Assembly (NCBI GenBank): GCA_002068715.1
Contig: MWAR01000087.1
Coordinates: 1 to 16,866 of the forward strand
Direction of reading: 5' to 3'
From: a bacterium ADurb.Bin374
GTDB lineage: Bacteria; Riflebacteria; Ozemobacteria; Ozemobacterales; Ozemobacteraceae
Length of the DNA stretch: 16,866 nt
In this document: positions 7,542-15,526 of the stretch, one piece after another
Layout: every line of letters begins with the position of its first letter
Position numbering within the stretch: position 1 is the first letter of the stretch
Program-made: the position numbers and the translations under genes
The notes under the pieces: model-generated
What the model was told of the DNA's origin: nothing
The model's database searches: none
What the model saw: the letters and a program-made list of their open reading frames with translations, nothing else

Positions 7542-7929
7542 ACGGTCTTCCTCTGCTGTCCGGCGTTTTCTCCGGTGACTGGCCAGAAACCCCGTGCAGT
7601 CGGACGCTGCCCGTGACGGGGTCGAACGCGACGATCCCCGAAGCCCGGCTTCCGGTCCAGTTAAGGACCGGCCTGGACAGATACTTCGGGGAAAGGGCCT
7701 CGAGGTTTTCTGGAAACCGTCCATCGTGATCGAGCGCGAATTGATGTATAGCTGTTCGTATATGTCCCAGCTGGACCATGACGGCGGCGTCCTTCGACCG
7801 CTCGAAGGCAAGATTGTTCCGGCTCGAGGAAATGCTGACGAGAATCCCGATGATCGAGATGACGACGATCAGTTCTATCAGCGTGAAGCCGCCGGCGGAT
7901 ATTCTTCTCGACGACATGCGTTCCGTCAT
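7528..7929 (-). CDS. Type IV pilin-like pseudopilin (first)
   Basis: 133 residues. Prepilin leader of 14 residues ending SAGG, then FTLIELIVV with Glu at +5 (residue 19) and a hydrophobic N-terminal helix to about residue 36. The globular part has an alpha/beta pseudopilin pattern with PENLEALSPKYLSRP and ends GRPYADY, resembling the other pilin's tail. It is processed by a prepilin peptidase and polymerised or used as a minor pilin. The ATG overlaps the upstream gene's TGA (ATGA). An internal ATG at codon 5 is possible and would leave a 10-residue leader. Whether this or the downstream pilin is the major subunit cannot be told; both are short compared with classical PilA. Confidence 0.9.
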   Translation of the reverse strand: MTERMSSRRISAGGFTLIELIVVISIIGILVSISSSRNNLAFERSKDAAVMVQLGHIRTAIHQFALDHDGRFPENLEALSPKYLSRPVLNWTGSRASGIVAFDPVTGSVRLHGVSGQSPEKTPDSRGRPYADY

Positions 7930-8534
7930 TTCTTATCGCCCGACTCCGGTCCGTAGGCGAACACGTCCCGGCCCGCCAGCTCGATGAAGGGGATCCGGAC
8001 GTCGCCAGACGGCAGGGGCGGCAGTTCAACGGCGTCGGGAAGCTTGCGCTTCAGCAGAATCATGACTGCCTGGATTTCCTTCAGCACGGGTTCGAACACG
8101 GATGGGTTTTCCCAGGTTGGCTGTGAAAAGAACATCCAGAGTTTCTCGAGATGTTCGACAAGTCGTTTTTCCCGCTGGGATGCCGTCATTTTCTCCGGCT
8201 GAATCTCGCGGATCGCCTCGAGAGCCGTGATAGTCGGCCGAATCGAAGAACGGACGATCGGGAAGGACGTTTCGAGACGGTTCAGTTCGTTGATCACCCG
8301 CTGAACACGTTTCGGCGGCATCGGTTTCGAGGTCGTCTGCTGTTCGGTTTCCCGGATATCGATGCCAGAAACGGCGAATTCCGCGACAATGCCGGGGCCG
8401 AACTCGAAAGCGAACGTCAGGAACAGCAGGATGAGCAGGCCTTTCAACGCACGGATCTCCTGCTGATGCTGGGCGAACGTATCGATGACTTCCGAACGGG
8501 TCTTCTCTGGAAACGGCTGGGCGTTCGTATTCAT
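7926..8534 (-). CDS. Unknown single-TM inner-membrane protein of pil operon
   Basis: 202 residues. A cytoplasmic N-terminus of about 28 charged residues is followed by one TM helix (about 29-48). The rest is mostly helical and charged (likely periplasmic), including two long helical segments (78-100 and 117-135), and ends with a short segment PFIELAGRDVFAYGPE (about 181-196). I do not recognise the family. Its position after pilM-pilN-pilO and before the pilins is where PilP commonly lies, but no lipobox is present and PilP-like sequence is not evident. The stop of this gene overlaps the first pilin start, and its ATG overlaps the pilO stop (ATGA), so it is tightly coupled to the assembly genes. 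Likely an assembly-platform component specific to this lineage (inference). Confidence 0.82.
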   Translation of the reverse strand: MNTNAQPFPEKTRSEVIDTFAQHQQEIRALKGLLILLFLTFAFEFGPGIVAEFAVSGIDIRETEQQTTSKPMPPKRVQRVINELNRLETSFPIVRSSIRPTITALEAIREIQPEKMTASQREKRLVEHLEKLWMFFSQPTWENPSVFEPVLKEIQAVMILLKRKLPDAVELPPLPSGDVRIPFIELAGRDVFAYGPESGDKK

Positions 8535-9064
8535 GGCTTCACCAGGTGAATCATCGAGATCGTGAAGTTCCGGTCTTCGTTCGCCGTCACTTCCGTCATG
8601 AGAACGGGCATGCGGATACCCCTCACCGCCTGCATGAAAGCCCTGATGCCGACATAGTCCGCACTGAGATCGAACCGGAGTGTCACGCAGGGAGGAAGCT
8701 TCGTTGCCGGCGACCGGTCGATCTCGTATCGAACCGACGAGATCTCGATGCCGAGAAGCGATGCTGTTTCGTTGATCCGGTCGATCAGCAGGGGGAGATC
8801 GCTTTCCGGGGGCAGCCAGGCGTCGAGTGCTTCGGCTTCGCTCGCCAGCTTCGTATACTTCTCCTTCATCACCGCATCGTTCGCTTTCTGCTGTCGAACT
8901 TCGGTTGCGGTTTTCAGTGACGCGTCATAAGAGGCTTCTGTCACCGTGAGATTCTCGAAATGAGGAATGAGAACGAACGATGGGGCGAAATACATGATCA
9001 GGGTGATGAGAGCGGGCAGCGGGGCCTTTTCCCTGAGTTTCTTGACCTCGGTCGGATTCATCAT
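8531..9064 (-). CDS. pilO: PilO-like type IV pilus assembly protein
   Basis: 177 residues from the ATG at 9064. The frame stays open to 9346, but upstream residues are Arg/His/Pro-rich shadow of pilN. The chosen ATG overlaps pilN's TGA and has AGGAGG ten bases upstream; a second ATG at 9061 follows directly. Layout: short cytoplasmic tail, TM at about 15-34, coiled coil at about 36-80, then a ferredoxin-like domain with LLIDRINETASLLGIEIS (92-109) and a C-terminal strand pair. PilO pairs with PilN in the inner membrane and links the PilM ring to the periplasmic alignment complex. Divergent in sequence; the assignment rests on topology, motif flavour and position after pilM and pilN. Confidence 0.88.
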   Translation of the reverse strand: MMNPTEVKKLREKAPLPALITLIMYFAPSFVLIPHFENLTVTEASYDASLKTATEVRQQKANDAVMKEKYTKLASEAEALDAWLPPESDLPLLIDRINETASLLGIEISSVRYEIDRSPATKLPPCVTLRFDLSADYVGIRAFMQAVRGIRMPVLMTEVTANEDRNFTISMIHLVKP

Positions 9065-9648
9065 GGGTGCGTTTCCTCCTGCCCCGAAAGCGGCAGATAA
9101 TCGACATCCATATCGAACGTCACGCCGGACTCCTCTTTCGTGGCGAGTTTCGCGTGACGCAACAGCCGGGGATTCGCGAAACGGTCGAGGGTGTAGAGTG
9201 ACTTCAGCAGGGCCGTCACATCGCCGAGCTCGCGGGCATTGCCCTCGAGCGCGATCTTGATGAGCGTCTTGGGGACGATGCGGACGCGCGTGAGGCGCAC
9301 CCCCTGGGGGAGGATGGTTTCGAGTGTTTTGTACAGATCGTTCCACGAGAAACGAAGCGTCTGGTTCGTATGATGGTAGGTGACGAGCCGCCGATTGATC
9401 CGATCGATCTCGTCGAGATCCGGCCGCGATTCCGCAAGTATTTTCTGGAACTCGGTGGTGTGCTTCTCGAGCACGTCTGAAGACGAATTCAGCCGATCGA
9501 TCACGTCGCCTGTCGTGACATACTGATAGCCCATATACCCCGTCATCATGGTCGGAACGACGTAGAGAAGGCTCAGAATGGTCTTGTACATGAAGCTGCT
9601 GCCGGAGCGGTATTTCACGGTCGGAACGAAGTTCAGCAGATGTCTCAT
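9061..9648 (-). CDS. pilN: PilN-like type IV pilus assembly protein
   Basis: 195 residues. The N-terminus MRHLLNFVP resembles the INLLP-type peptide by which PilN docks into PilM. A TM helix (about 22-43), a coiled-coil stretch (50-85) and a periplasmic domain with ILPQGVRLTRVRI (113-125) follow, as in PilN/GspL-C families. It acts in the inner membrane as partner of PilO and PilM. GAGGTG lies five bases before the ATG and overlaps the end of pilM, nine bases upstream. The stop overlaps the pilO start (ATGA). Confidence 0.9.
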   Translation of the reverse strand: MRHLLNFVPTVKYRSGSSFMYKTILSLLYVVPTMMTGYMGYQYVTTGDVIDRLNSSSDVLEKHTTEFQKILAESRPDLDEIDRINRRLVTYHHTNQTLRFSWNDLYKTLETILPQGVRLTRVRIVPKTLIKIALEGNARELGDVTALLKSLYTLDRFANPRLLRHAKLATKEESGVTFDMDVDYLPLSGQEETHP

Positions 9649-9657
9649 CGATTCACC

Positions 9658-10737
9658 TCACTCTACCAGGAGGCCAATGCAGGGCGCGTATCGGGGGCCG
9701 AGCGACAGGATGGAAGGCTCGAGCGTTCCGACGCCGGGCAGTTCTGCGAGGGGATTGAATCGCTCGACGGGGGTGCCGAAATAATCGCTCAGAAACTCGG
9801 TCAGCCCGGAGAACAGGCAGGAGCCCCCCGTCAGATAGACTCTCGGAAGCTTCTGGATCTTGAACTTCTCCTGGTAGAATCGGAACGTGACGTTCAGCTC
9901 GCGAAGCCAGTTCCCGAAAATGCGCGCGATGTCGTTGCGTTTCGGATACATCGCCAGGATACCTTCCTTGTCGCTGGGGAAGAAGACGGTCTTTTTCAGG
10001 AACTCTTCAGCGTCCTGGATTGTATACTGATGAATATCCATGCAGTGTCGAGCGAACTCGGCGCCGGCGACCTCGATGACGCGCTCGTATCGAAGAATGC
10101 CGTTCTGGAAGCATTTCACCACGGTCGTCTCGTGACCGACGTGGCACATCATGATATGGCGATCGATCGCGTTTTCCGGATGCAACCCTTCGAAGACGTT
10201 GTAGATGCCGAGAGACGACGTATCGAACGCCATTACCTGAACCTTCAGTTCGGCGAGGACTTCTGAAAGGGTGTCTAGCATGCCGCGGCTGACCATGCCT
10301 ACGAGATACCGGTGCGAGGTGCCTTCTGGGATTTTTTCCGTCGAAAGTAGTTGATAATCGACGGCAACGTCGAGGTTCGACGGGACTTTCAGATCGCGCT
10401 TCATCCGATGTTCGAGAAATTCGCGCAGGTCGCTTTCGCCGGGTTTCAGCGTGATATCGAACAGGTTGAGCTTCACCCATCTGTCAGGCAGACCGACGAT
10501 GCATCCTTCTCGACCATGCCGGATTTTCGCGAAAACTGTCCTGAGAAGATCGCGGAATTTTCCGACGGCACCGATGACCGGGTTCGTGAATCCGCCCCCG
10601 ATCATGCCGTCCGGAACAGCTTCGCAGACTATCGAGGCGGGGCGATACCCGGCGTTGCCGTTCGCATGCTCGAGCTGGACGGCCTTGATCGAAGCGGTTC
10701 CGATGTCGATTGCCGTGTATTGTGTGAACAGTCTCAT
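9658..10737 (-). CDS. pilM: PilM-like actin-fold pilus assembly ATPase
   Basis: 359 residues, normal for PilM. Actin-like motifs: DIGTASIKAV (phosphate 1, residues 11-20), MMCHVGHETT (phosphate 2, 196-205) and YLTGGSCLFSGL (adenosine, 301-312). The phosphate-2 Asp of the usual DIG/DVG pattern is His here (CHVGH). PilM forms a cytoplasmic ring that binds the PilN tail and communicates with the PilB motor. The start ATG overlaps the pilB TGA (ATGA), and pilN begins nine bases after the stop. The same fold occurs in cell-division FtsA, but gene order decides for PilM. Confidence 0.94.
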   Translation of the reverse strand: MRLFTQYTAIDIGTASIKAVQLEHANGNAGYRPASIVCEAVPDGMIGGGFTNPVIGAVGKFRDLLRTVFAKIRHGREGCIVGLPDRWVKLNLFDITLKPGESDLREFLEHRMKRDLKVPSNLDVAVDYQLLSTEKIPEGTSHRYLVGMVSRGMLDTLSEVLAELKVQVMAFDTSSLGIYNVFEGLHPENAIDRHIMMCHVGHETTVVKCFQNGILRYERVIEVAGAEFARHCMDIHQYTIQDAEEFLKKTVFFPSDKEGILAMYPKRNDIARIFGNWLRELNVTFRFYQEKFKIQKLPRVYLTGGSCLFSGLTEFLSDYFGTPVERFNPLAELPGVGTLEPSILSLGPRYAPCIGLLVE

Positions 10738-12626
10738 GACAGGTTCCCTTCCTCGAACGTCACACGGTTCATTTCATCGAACGTCGTGTCGCCGGCTTCA
10801 ACGCGCTTCCAGCCTGCCTGCCGGAGGGGAATCATCCCCTGCTCGATGCCTGCTTTGCGGATCAATAGCGGCGACTCTTTCGAGAGGATCATCTGCTTGA
10901 TGCGTGGCGTCATCTCGAGGACCTCGAAAATGCCGAACCGGCCCTGATACCCGGTTTTGTGACAATACCTGCATCCCGCGCCCTTTTTGAACGCCGCTGA
11001 CGCGTGCTCCTCGAAATCGATATTGAGGCGCTTCATCTCATCGGTGATCGTGTCATCGTCCGTCTTGCAGTTCGGGCAGATGCGCCTGATCAAACGCTGG
11101 GAAAGAATGAGATTGAACGAACTGACGAACTCGTACGGGTCGATTCCCATGTTCGTCAGTCGCGAAATCGCGTCGATGACGTTGTTGGCGTGGATGGAAC
11201 TCATCACGAGATGCCCGGTCAGGGCCGCGTTGACGGCGATCTGCGCGGTTTCCTGGTCGCGGATCTCGCCGACCATGATCGCGTCGGGGTCCTGTCGGAC
11301 AATCGATCTGAGGCCGGAACCGAATGTCAGCCCTTTCTTCTCGTTCACGGGGATCTGTACGATATCGGGAAGCTGGTATTCGACGGGATCCTCGATCGTG
11401 ATGAACTTGTCTTCCGGCGTCTTCACATATTTTATGGCTGAATAGAGGGTCGTCGTCTTGCCCGAGCCCGTCGGCCCCGCCACCAGCACCATGCCGTAGG
11501 GTTTCTTCACGTTTCGCTGGAACGCCAGAAGATCGTTCCCCTCGAGTCCGACCTTCTGGATATCGAGACCCAGCGAGGATTTGTCGAGAATGCGCAGGAC
11601 CACCGTTTCCCCGAAGATCGAGGGAAGCACCGAGACGCGGAAATCGACGGCGCGGTCGTCGATTTTCAGCTTGAATCGTCCGTCCTGCGGAATTCGCTTC
11701 TCGGCTATGTCGAGCTGTGCCATGACTTTGAGCCGCGAGATGATCGGGGCTCGCTGGCGCGGCTCGACGTCGGAAAAGATCTCGTGCAGAACGCCGTCGA
11801 TGCGAAATTTCACTTTCAGCTGGGATTCATATACTTCAAAATGTATATCGCTAGATTTTTTACGAACGGCCTTCAGGAGGATCGAGTCGACCATTTTCAC
11901 GACCGGCGCCTCCTGGTTCACCTCCTCGCTGATCGCGAGGCCGGGGGCCGCTTCCTCCGCGCTCTCCTTCTCGATCACGAGTTCGAGAGGCTGAATGTTG
12001 TCCATGTCCGCGAGCACGAGCTTCGAGTCGAGACTCGTCTCGATCATCAGCGACAGCTGTTTCTGGATCGCGTGAAGCGAGGCGACCTTCGGAAGTACCG
12101 GCAGGCCGAGCTTGACCTCGAGCTCCTCGATCGCGTCGACGTTTCCCGGATCGGACATGATGAGCACGAACTCCTTGTCCGTCCTGGAGTCCGGGATGAA
12201 CGAGTAGGTGCGCATCAGCGAGACATCGACGCTGTTGAACAGATTGTCGTCGATCTTGTAGTTCGTCAGGTCGACGTATTCGAGGCTGAGCTCTCGGGCG
12301 ACCGCCTGGGCATACTGCTCCTCGGTGATGAGTTTTCGTTCGAGAAGAATACGCCCCAGGTCGGCCGGAGGGGCCCCGAATTCATCCTCGACGTTCCTGA
12401 GTTGATCGGGGGTGATCAGGTTCATTTCGAGAAGGATCTCGAACGGCGGCTTCTTCATGAACAGTTTGACGAAAGCGCGATGAAGGGCTTTGGCATCGAT
12501 CGAGGGATCTTCGGCAATCACCTCTGATAGCGGCCTGTTCTCGCGAGTCGCGCGGTCTTCGAGCTTCGAAAGCGTGTCTTTCTTGATCAGATGATGGTCA
12601 AGGAGAAACTGTCGGATATGATCCAT
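10734..12626 (-). CDS. pilB: PilB/GspE-type assembly ATPase
   Basis: 630 residues, slightly longer than typical PilB. Two N-terminal MshEN/GspE-N-type regions (about 1-60 and 62-195) precede the N2 and ATPase domains. Walker A is GPTGSGKTTT (384-393), the Asp box lies around IEDPVEYQ (411-418), Walker B is DAIMVGEIRD (448-457), and the His box is LTGHLVMSSIHAN (469-481). A zinc-binding tetracysteine is present: CPNC (517-520) and CRYC (552-555). This cytoplasmic hexamer powers pilus or pseudopilus polymerisation through PilC. The ATG has GAGAGG close upstream and follows pilC by 17 bp; the stop overlaps pilM. The tetracysteine marks extension ATPases (PilB/GspE) rather than retraction PilT. 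A choice between type IV pilus and type II secretion is not possible from this gene alone; the pilMNO genes favour T4P. Confidence 0.96.
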   Translation of the reverse strand: MDHIRQFLLDHHLIKKDTLSKLEDRATRENRPLSEVIAEDPSIDAKALHRAFVKLFMKKPPFEILLEMNLITPDQLRNVEDEFGAPPADLGRILLERKLITEEQYAQAVARELSLEYVDLTNYKIDDNLFNSVDVSLMRTYSFIPDSRTDKEFVLIMSDPGNVDAIEELEVKLGLPVLPKVASLHAIQKQLSLMIETSLDSKLVLADMDNIQPLELVIEKESAEEAAPGLAISEEVNQEAPVVKMVDSILLKAVRKKSSDIHFEVYESQLKVKFRIDGVLHEIFSDVEPRQRAPIISRLKVMAQLDIAEKRIPQDGRFKLKIDDRAVDFRVSVLPSIFGETVVLRILDKSSLGLDIQKVGLEGNDLLAFQRNVKKPYGMVLVAGPTGSGKTTTLYSAIKYVKTPEDKFITIEDPVEYQLPDIVQIPVNEKKGLTFGSGLRSIVRQDPDAIMVGEIRDQETAQIAVNAALTGHLVMSSIHANNVIDAISRLTNMGIDPYEFVSSFNLILSQRLIRRICPNCKTDDDTITDEMKRLNIDFEEHASAAFKKGAGCRYCHKTGYQGRFGIFEVLEMTPRIKQMILSKESPLLIRKAGIEQGMIPLRQAGWKRVEAGDTTFDEMNRVTFEEGNLS

Positions 12627-12643
12627 TCTTTCCTCTCCCGGGA

Positions 12644-13861
12644 TCAGCGGATGTTCGTCGCGGCGGTAAGGACCGGCAACAGAAGGGCGACGATGATGGA
12701 GCCGATGACGACGGCCATCAGCAGGAAAAGCAGCGGCTCGATCAGCCTCGTGAGCGAAGAGGTGAGGTTGTCGATCTCCTCATCGTAATGGTCGGCGAGC
12801 CCGTTGAGCATCTCCCCGAGATTGCCAGACTCCTCTCCGACCTTGACGATGCGAGGAACCATGCGGGGCACCTTCGGGACCGATTTCAGCGCCTGCGCGA
12901 AACTGTCACCACGCTCGATCGAATCGGGAATCTCGGCCAGTCTGAGGGCGAGGGCGCGGTTTTCGAGGCTGTCGATCACGACCGACAGACTCTGCAGAAG
13001 GGGAATCCCGCCTTCGACCATTGTGGCGAGAGTTCTTGCGAACTGGCTGAAGCCCATCTTTTCCTCGAGAGTTCCGATCATGGGGATGGAAAGCTTCAAT
13101 CCGTCCACATGCGCTCTTCCGATGGCCGTCGCGGTGTATTTCCGAAACGCTACGAACAGGCCAACGACCGCCGCGATGACAAGCCAGAACCAATCGGCAA
13201 GCAAGCCGGAAAGGCCCAGAACGAACTGCGTGAACGGGGGAAGCGGTACGTCGAGATTCTGGAACAGGTCCGTGAACTCGGGAACGACCTTCACCATCAT
13301 GAAGGCGACTGCTGCGATCGAGACGAGCAGCAGAACAGCCGGATAGATGAGGGCGTTGACGATCTTTCCTCGGATCTCGAGAATGCCAGCGTAATACGAC
13401 GACATCCGCTCTAGCACGTTTTCGAGAGCCCCTGCGGCGACGCCGGCGACGACGGTTTTCACGAAGATGTCGGGAAAGACGTGCGGATGTCTTGCAAGCG
13501 CCTGACTGAACGAGACTCCTTCCCCGACGTCGCGGCTGACGGCTCTGACGGCATTCGAGAGGGCCCCGGGCGGAGCGTCCTCGACGAGAAGGTCGAGTGC
13601 CTCTTTCAGAGGAAGTCCCGATTTAACAAGCGTTCTCAGAAGCCGTGTGAACTCCATGAGTTCACGGATCCCGACGCCGCGTCTCAATTGCAGGATATCG
13701 GAGATTTGCTCCGTCCAGCTTTTCGGTTCCTCGTCGATCCGCAGGACGTAACATCCGTGATCGGTCAGGGCCGTCCGCAGTTCCTCGATCGAATCGATCT
13801 CTCTCACGAACTCCTGCATGCGGCCTTTTTCATCCGCATACTTCACTCTTGCCTTGATCAA
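12644..13861 (-). CDS. pilC: PilC/GspF-type inner-membrane platform protein (TTG start)
   Basis: 405 residues, the usual GspF length. Two T2SSF cytoplasmic domains (about 65-190 and 268-395) each end in membrane segments; hydrophobic stretches lie at about 171-193, 212-239 and 373-398. Family patterns include FTRLLRTLVKSGLPLKEAL (71-89) and FARTLATMVEGGIPLLQSL (274-292), the duplicated GspF signature. The start codon is TTG at 13859-13861. An in-frame TAG lies five codons upstream and the next ATG is codon 15, so TTG with GGAG seven bases before it is the best start. The protein sits under PilB and extracts pilins from the membrane. First gene of the assembly operon; 49 bp separate it from the phosphoesterase stop, so read-through from that gene is possible. 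Confidence 0.95.
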   Translation of the reverse strand: MIKARVKYADEKGRMQEFVREIDSIEELRTALTDHGCYVLRIDEEPKSWTEQISDILQLRRGVGIRELMEFTRLLRTLVKSGLPLKEALDLLVEDAPPGALSNAVRAVSRDVGEGVSFSQALARHPHVFPDIFVKTVVAGVAAGALENVLERMSSYYAGILEIRGKIVNALIYPAVLLLVSIAAVAFMMVKVVPEFTDLFQNLDVPLPPFTQFVLGLSGLLADWFWLVIAAVVGLFVAFRKYTATAIGRAHVDGLKLSIPMIGTLEEKMGFSQFARTLATMVEGGIPLLQSLSVVIDSLENRALALRLAEIPDSIERGDSFAQALKSVPKVPRMVPRIVKVGEESGNLGEMLNGLADHYDEEIDNLTSSLTRLIEPLLFLLMAVVIGSIIVALLLPVLTAATNIR

Positions 13862-13868
13862 GAATATA

Positions 13869-13872
13869 CTCC
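13869..13872 (-). promoter_or_regulatory. Ribosome binding site fixing the pilC TTG start
   Basis: On the minus strand GGAG lies seven bases before TTG 13861. The frame is closed by TAG at 13874-13876 (minus-strand reading), so no other initiation codon precedes it. Confidence 0.7.
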
Positions 13873-13910
13873 GCTAGATATATACGCCGAATGACATTCT
13901 GAACGGTGTT

Positions 13911-14672
13911 TCAACATCCGTAATTCAGCCGGTTGATGAGTATTTCCGGATACTTTCTCTCGCGCATCTTCTCCTGGCACGACGCGATCTTGTAATAGAC
14001 CCGCCTGTTTCTCACGATGATGCGGTTTTCGAGAATCTCGAGTTCCATGAAGGACGCTCGTGGATCACCGTCGCGCGGCTGACCGACGGAGCCGGGATTG
14101 ACGAGATAGACGAAATCGTTTGATATATTGAGTTCGATATCCTTGTCGGCTTTGACCGACTCCTCGAAATACTGGTCGTTGGTTTTGTCGTAGACGTAGA
14201 TGGCGGGCATGTGTGTATGGCCGAACAGGCCCACCCGGATACCCGACTTCGCCATCGAGGAAAGCGATGGAATAGAGAGTTCCAGGGAAAGGAGATACTC
14301 ATCCGGATCGAGAGGGCTTCCGTGAACGAGGATCACTTCCGGATCGATACGGAGGGATGTTTCGAGCTCCGCGAGCCATTGCTGCGACTCGGGCGTGATC
14401 GACTCGATATTCTTCAATGCTGCATTGATCGCGTTGGGATTGAATCCGATCGGCGCGGAGACCTTCGAGATGACCGAATCATGATTCCCCATGACGATTT
14501 TCAGGTTGGGCAAACCCAGGAAATACTTGACACATTCGTCCGGGTTCGGGCCGTACCCCGTCACGTCGCCTGCGCACCAGACCGCGTCGAAGCGCGTCAT
14601 ATCAGCCGCTTCGATGACTGCCGTAAGAGCTTCGATGTTCGAATGAATGTCGGAAACCAGAAGAACGCGCAT
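13911..14672 (-). CDS. Metallophosphoesterase (YfcE/MJ0936-type calcineurin-like)
   Basis: 253 residues. The full metal-site set of calcineurin-like phosphoesterases is present: SDIH (Asp8, His10), GD (Asp36), GNHD (Asn63, His64), VHGSP (His117) and GHTH (His152, His154). This gives a dinuclear metal phosphodiesterase/phosphatase fold, cytosolic, with no signal peptide. The length and the NPGSVGQPRDGDPRASF segment match the YfcE/DUF2226-like branch of diadenosine- or phosphodiester-cleaving enzymes; substrate unknown. The ATG has GGGAGAG upstream. A terminator lies just upstream of the gene, so it probably has its own promoter in the short gap 14673-14727, though none stands out. It is followed by pilC after 49 bp. 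A signalling nucleotide role linked to pili would be speculative. Confidence 0.93.
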   Translation of the reverse strand: MRVLLVSDIHSNIEALTAVIEAADMTRFDAVWCAGDVTGYGPNPDECVKYFLGLPNLKIVMGNHDSVISKVSAPIGFNPNAINAALKNIESITPESQQWLAELETSLRIDPEVILVHGSPLDPDEYLLSLELSIPSLSSMAKSGIRVGLFGHTHMPAIYVYDKTNDQYFEESVKADKDIELNISNDFVYLVNPGSVGQPRDGDPRASFMELEILENRIIVRNRRVYYKIASCQEKMRERKYPEILINRLNYGC

Positions 14673-14727
14673 GCTGCTATCTCTCCCGGTTACCTGCTAT
14701 CGGAACGATGCGCGGTTCTGATGAGAG

Positions 14728-14753
14728 AAAAAAACGGGGTTTTTCACCCCGTT
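14728..14753 (-). terminator. Intrinsic terminator downstream of the DUF2225 gene
   Basis: A perfect 8-bp stem AACGGGGT / ACCCCGTT (14733-14740 with 14746-14753) and a 5-nt loop are followed, on the minus strand, by a run of seven T. It lies about 24 bp past the stop at 14777 and separates the lepB/DUF2225 unit from the phosphoesterase. Confidence 0.88.
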
Positions 14754-14776
14754 CGTTCCACGATCGTCTGAGAAGG

Positions 14777-15508
14777 TTAATTGATGAAATGTTCGTTCAG
14801 TTCGGCCTGCTTCTTGGCAAGCTCGAGAATCCACTGCTGGTCCTGGTCGATGAGGACCTCCTCGACGCTGTTCAGCCATTCGCGGGCCTGAGATTTGTCC
14901 TCGAGCCTGCGGTACAACTCGCCGACGAGGTACGTCACGACAGGAAGATTGTCAGGGTTTGCGACGGTCGAGCGCTCGACTGAAACGCGGAGAAACTTGA
15001 CCGCAAGCTGCTGCATCTCGATTTCCGCTTTCCGGTTGTCGGACTTGCGGCAGACCCAGGAGCCTCGAAGATACAGGTTCCCGATGTGGTAGGGATTCTT
15101 TTTCTGGAATTCGTAGAGTTTCCCCGCCAGATAATACATCTGGGCGACTTTGGGGAGTTTTTTCGCCAGCGGCTGCTCGAGAATCTCGCAAATGCGCGAC
15201 TGGCTGATCGTCTCAACGTCACCGGACTGCCCGAAATCGTCCGGGTATGCGCAAAAACGACAGTTTGGGCACTGCACGAGGAAATGTTCGAGAGGGTCGT
15301 CACCGATGTAGTGGGGATAAAAATCCGAATCCTGGCCCTGGTGGCTGACGGCCTCGACGACGTTCGAATCGAAATCGGAAAGGCAGGTTGGACACCGGAA
15401 ATGTTGCTGAACCAATTTCGTGGTCACCTGACCGCTCCCTCGTGTTTGTCTGGCCGCGGATGACTGGCATCCGGAATCGTTGTCATTGTATCTCTGCAAA
15501 TCGATCAT
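14777..15508 (-). CDS. DUF2225 zinc-ribbon/TPR protein
   Basis: 243 residues from the ATG at 15508. After a polar N-terminus, a zinc-ribbon-like pair appears: CPTC (39-42) and CPNCRFC (80-86), followed by YPDDF. The remainder is helical with TPR-like repeats (about 118-243). This matches DUF2225 (PF09986), a cytosolic family of unknown function. The start is uncertain. ATG 15508 has GGAG at a long 11-nt spacing, whereas an in-frame GTG at 15427 has GAGGGAG at an ideal seven bases. The GTG start would give 216 residues beginning just before the zinc motif, as many family members do. It lies 18 bp downstream of the signal peptidase gene and ends at a strong terminator, so the two form one operon. 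Confidence 0.88.
   Translation of the reverse strand: MIDLQRYNDNDSGCQSSAARQTRGSGQVTTKLVQQHFRCPTCLSDFDSNVVEAVSHQGQDSDFYPHYIGDDPLEHFLVQCPNCRFCAYPDDFGQSGDVETISQSRICEILEQPLAKKLPKVAQMYYLAGKLYEFQKKNPYHIGNLYLRGSWVCRKSDNRKAEIEMQQLAVKFLRVSVERSTVANPDNLPVVTYLVGELYRRLEDKSQAREWLNSVEEVLIDQDQQWILELAKKQAELNEHFIN
15435..15441 (-). promoter_or_regulatory. Internal ribosome site for alternative DUF2225 GTG start
   Basis: GAGGGAG on the minus strand lies seven bases before GTG 15425-15427, in frame with the DUF2225 protein. It is a better match than the site before ATG 15508 and may mark the true start. Confidence 0.45.
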
Positions 15509-15526
15509 GTCAAATGTAACTCCGCA

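Noticed and set aside
7542..7811. 90-codon upstream extension of the second pilin frame
   Set aside because: Overlaps the first pilin gene; the prepilin leader and GAGGAAG site clearly place the start at 7541.
9065..9346. 94-codon upstream extension of pilO
   Set aside because: Arg/Pro/His-rich shadow of pilN; AGGAGG and the ATGA overlap place the start at 9064.
13862..13916. TTGAAA and TATATA as a promoter for pilC
   Set aside because: The spacing between the two hexamers is about 24 bp, too long for a sigma-70 promoter.
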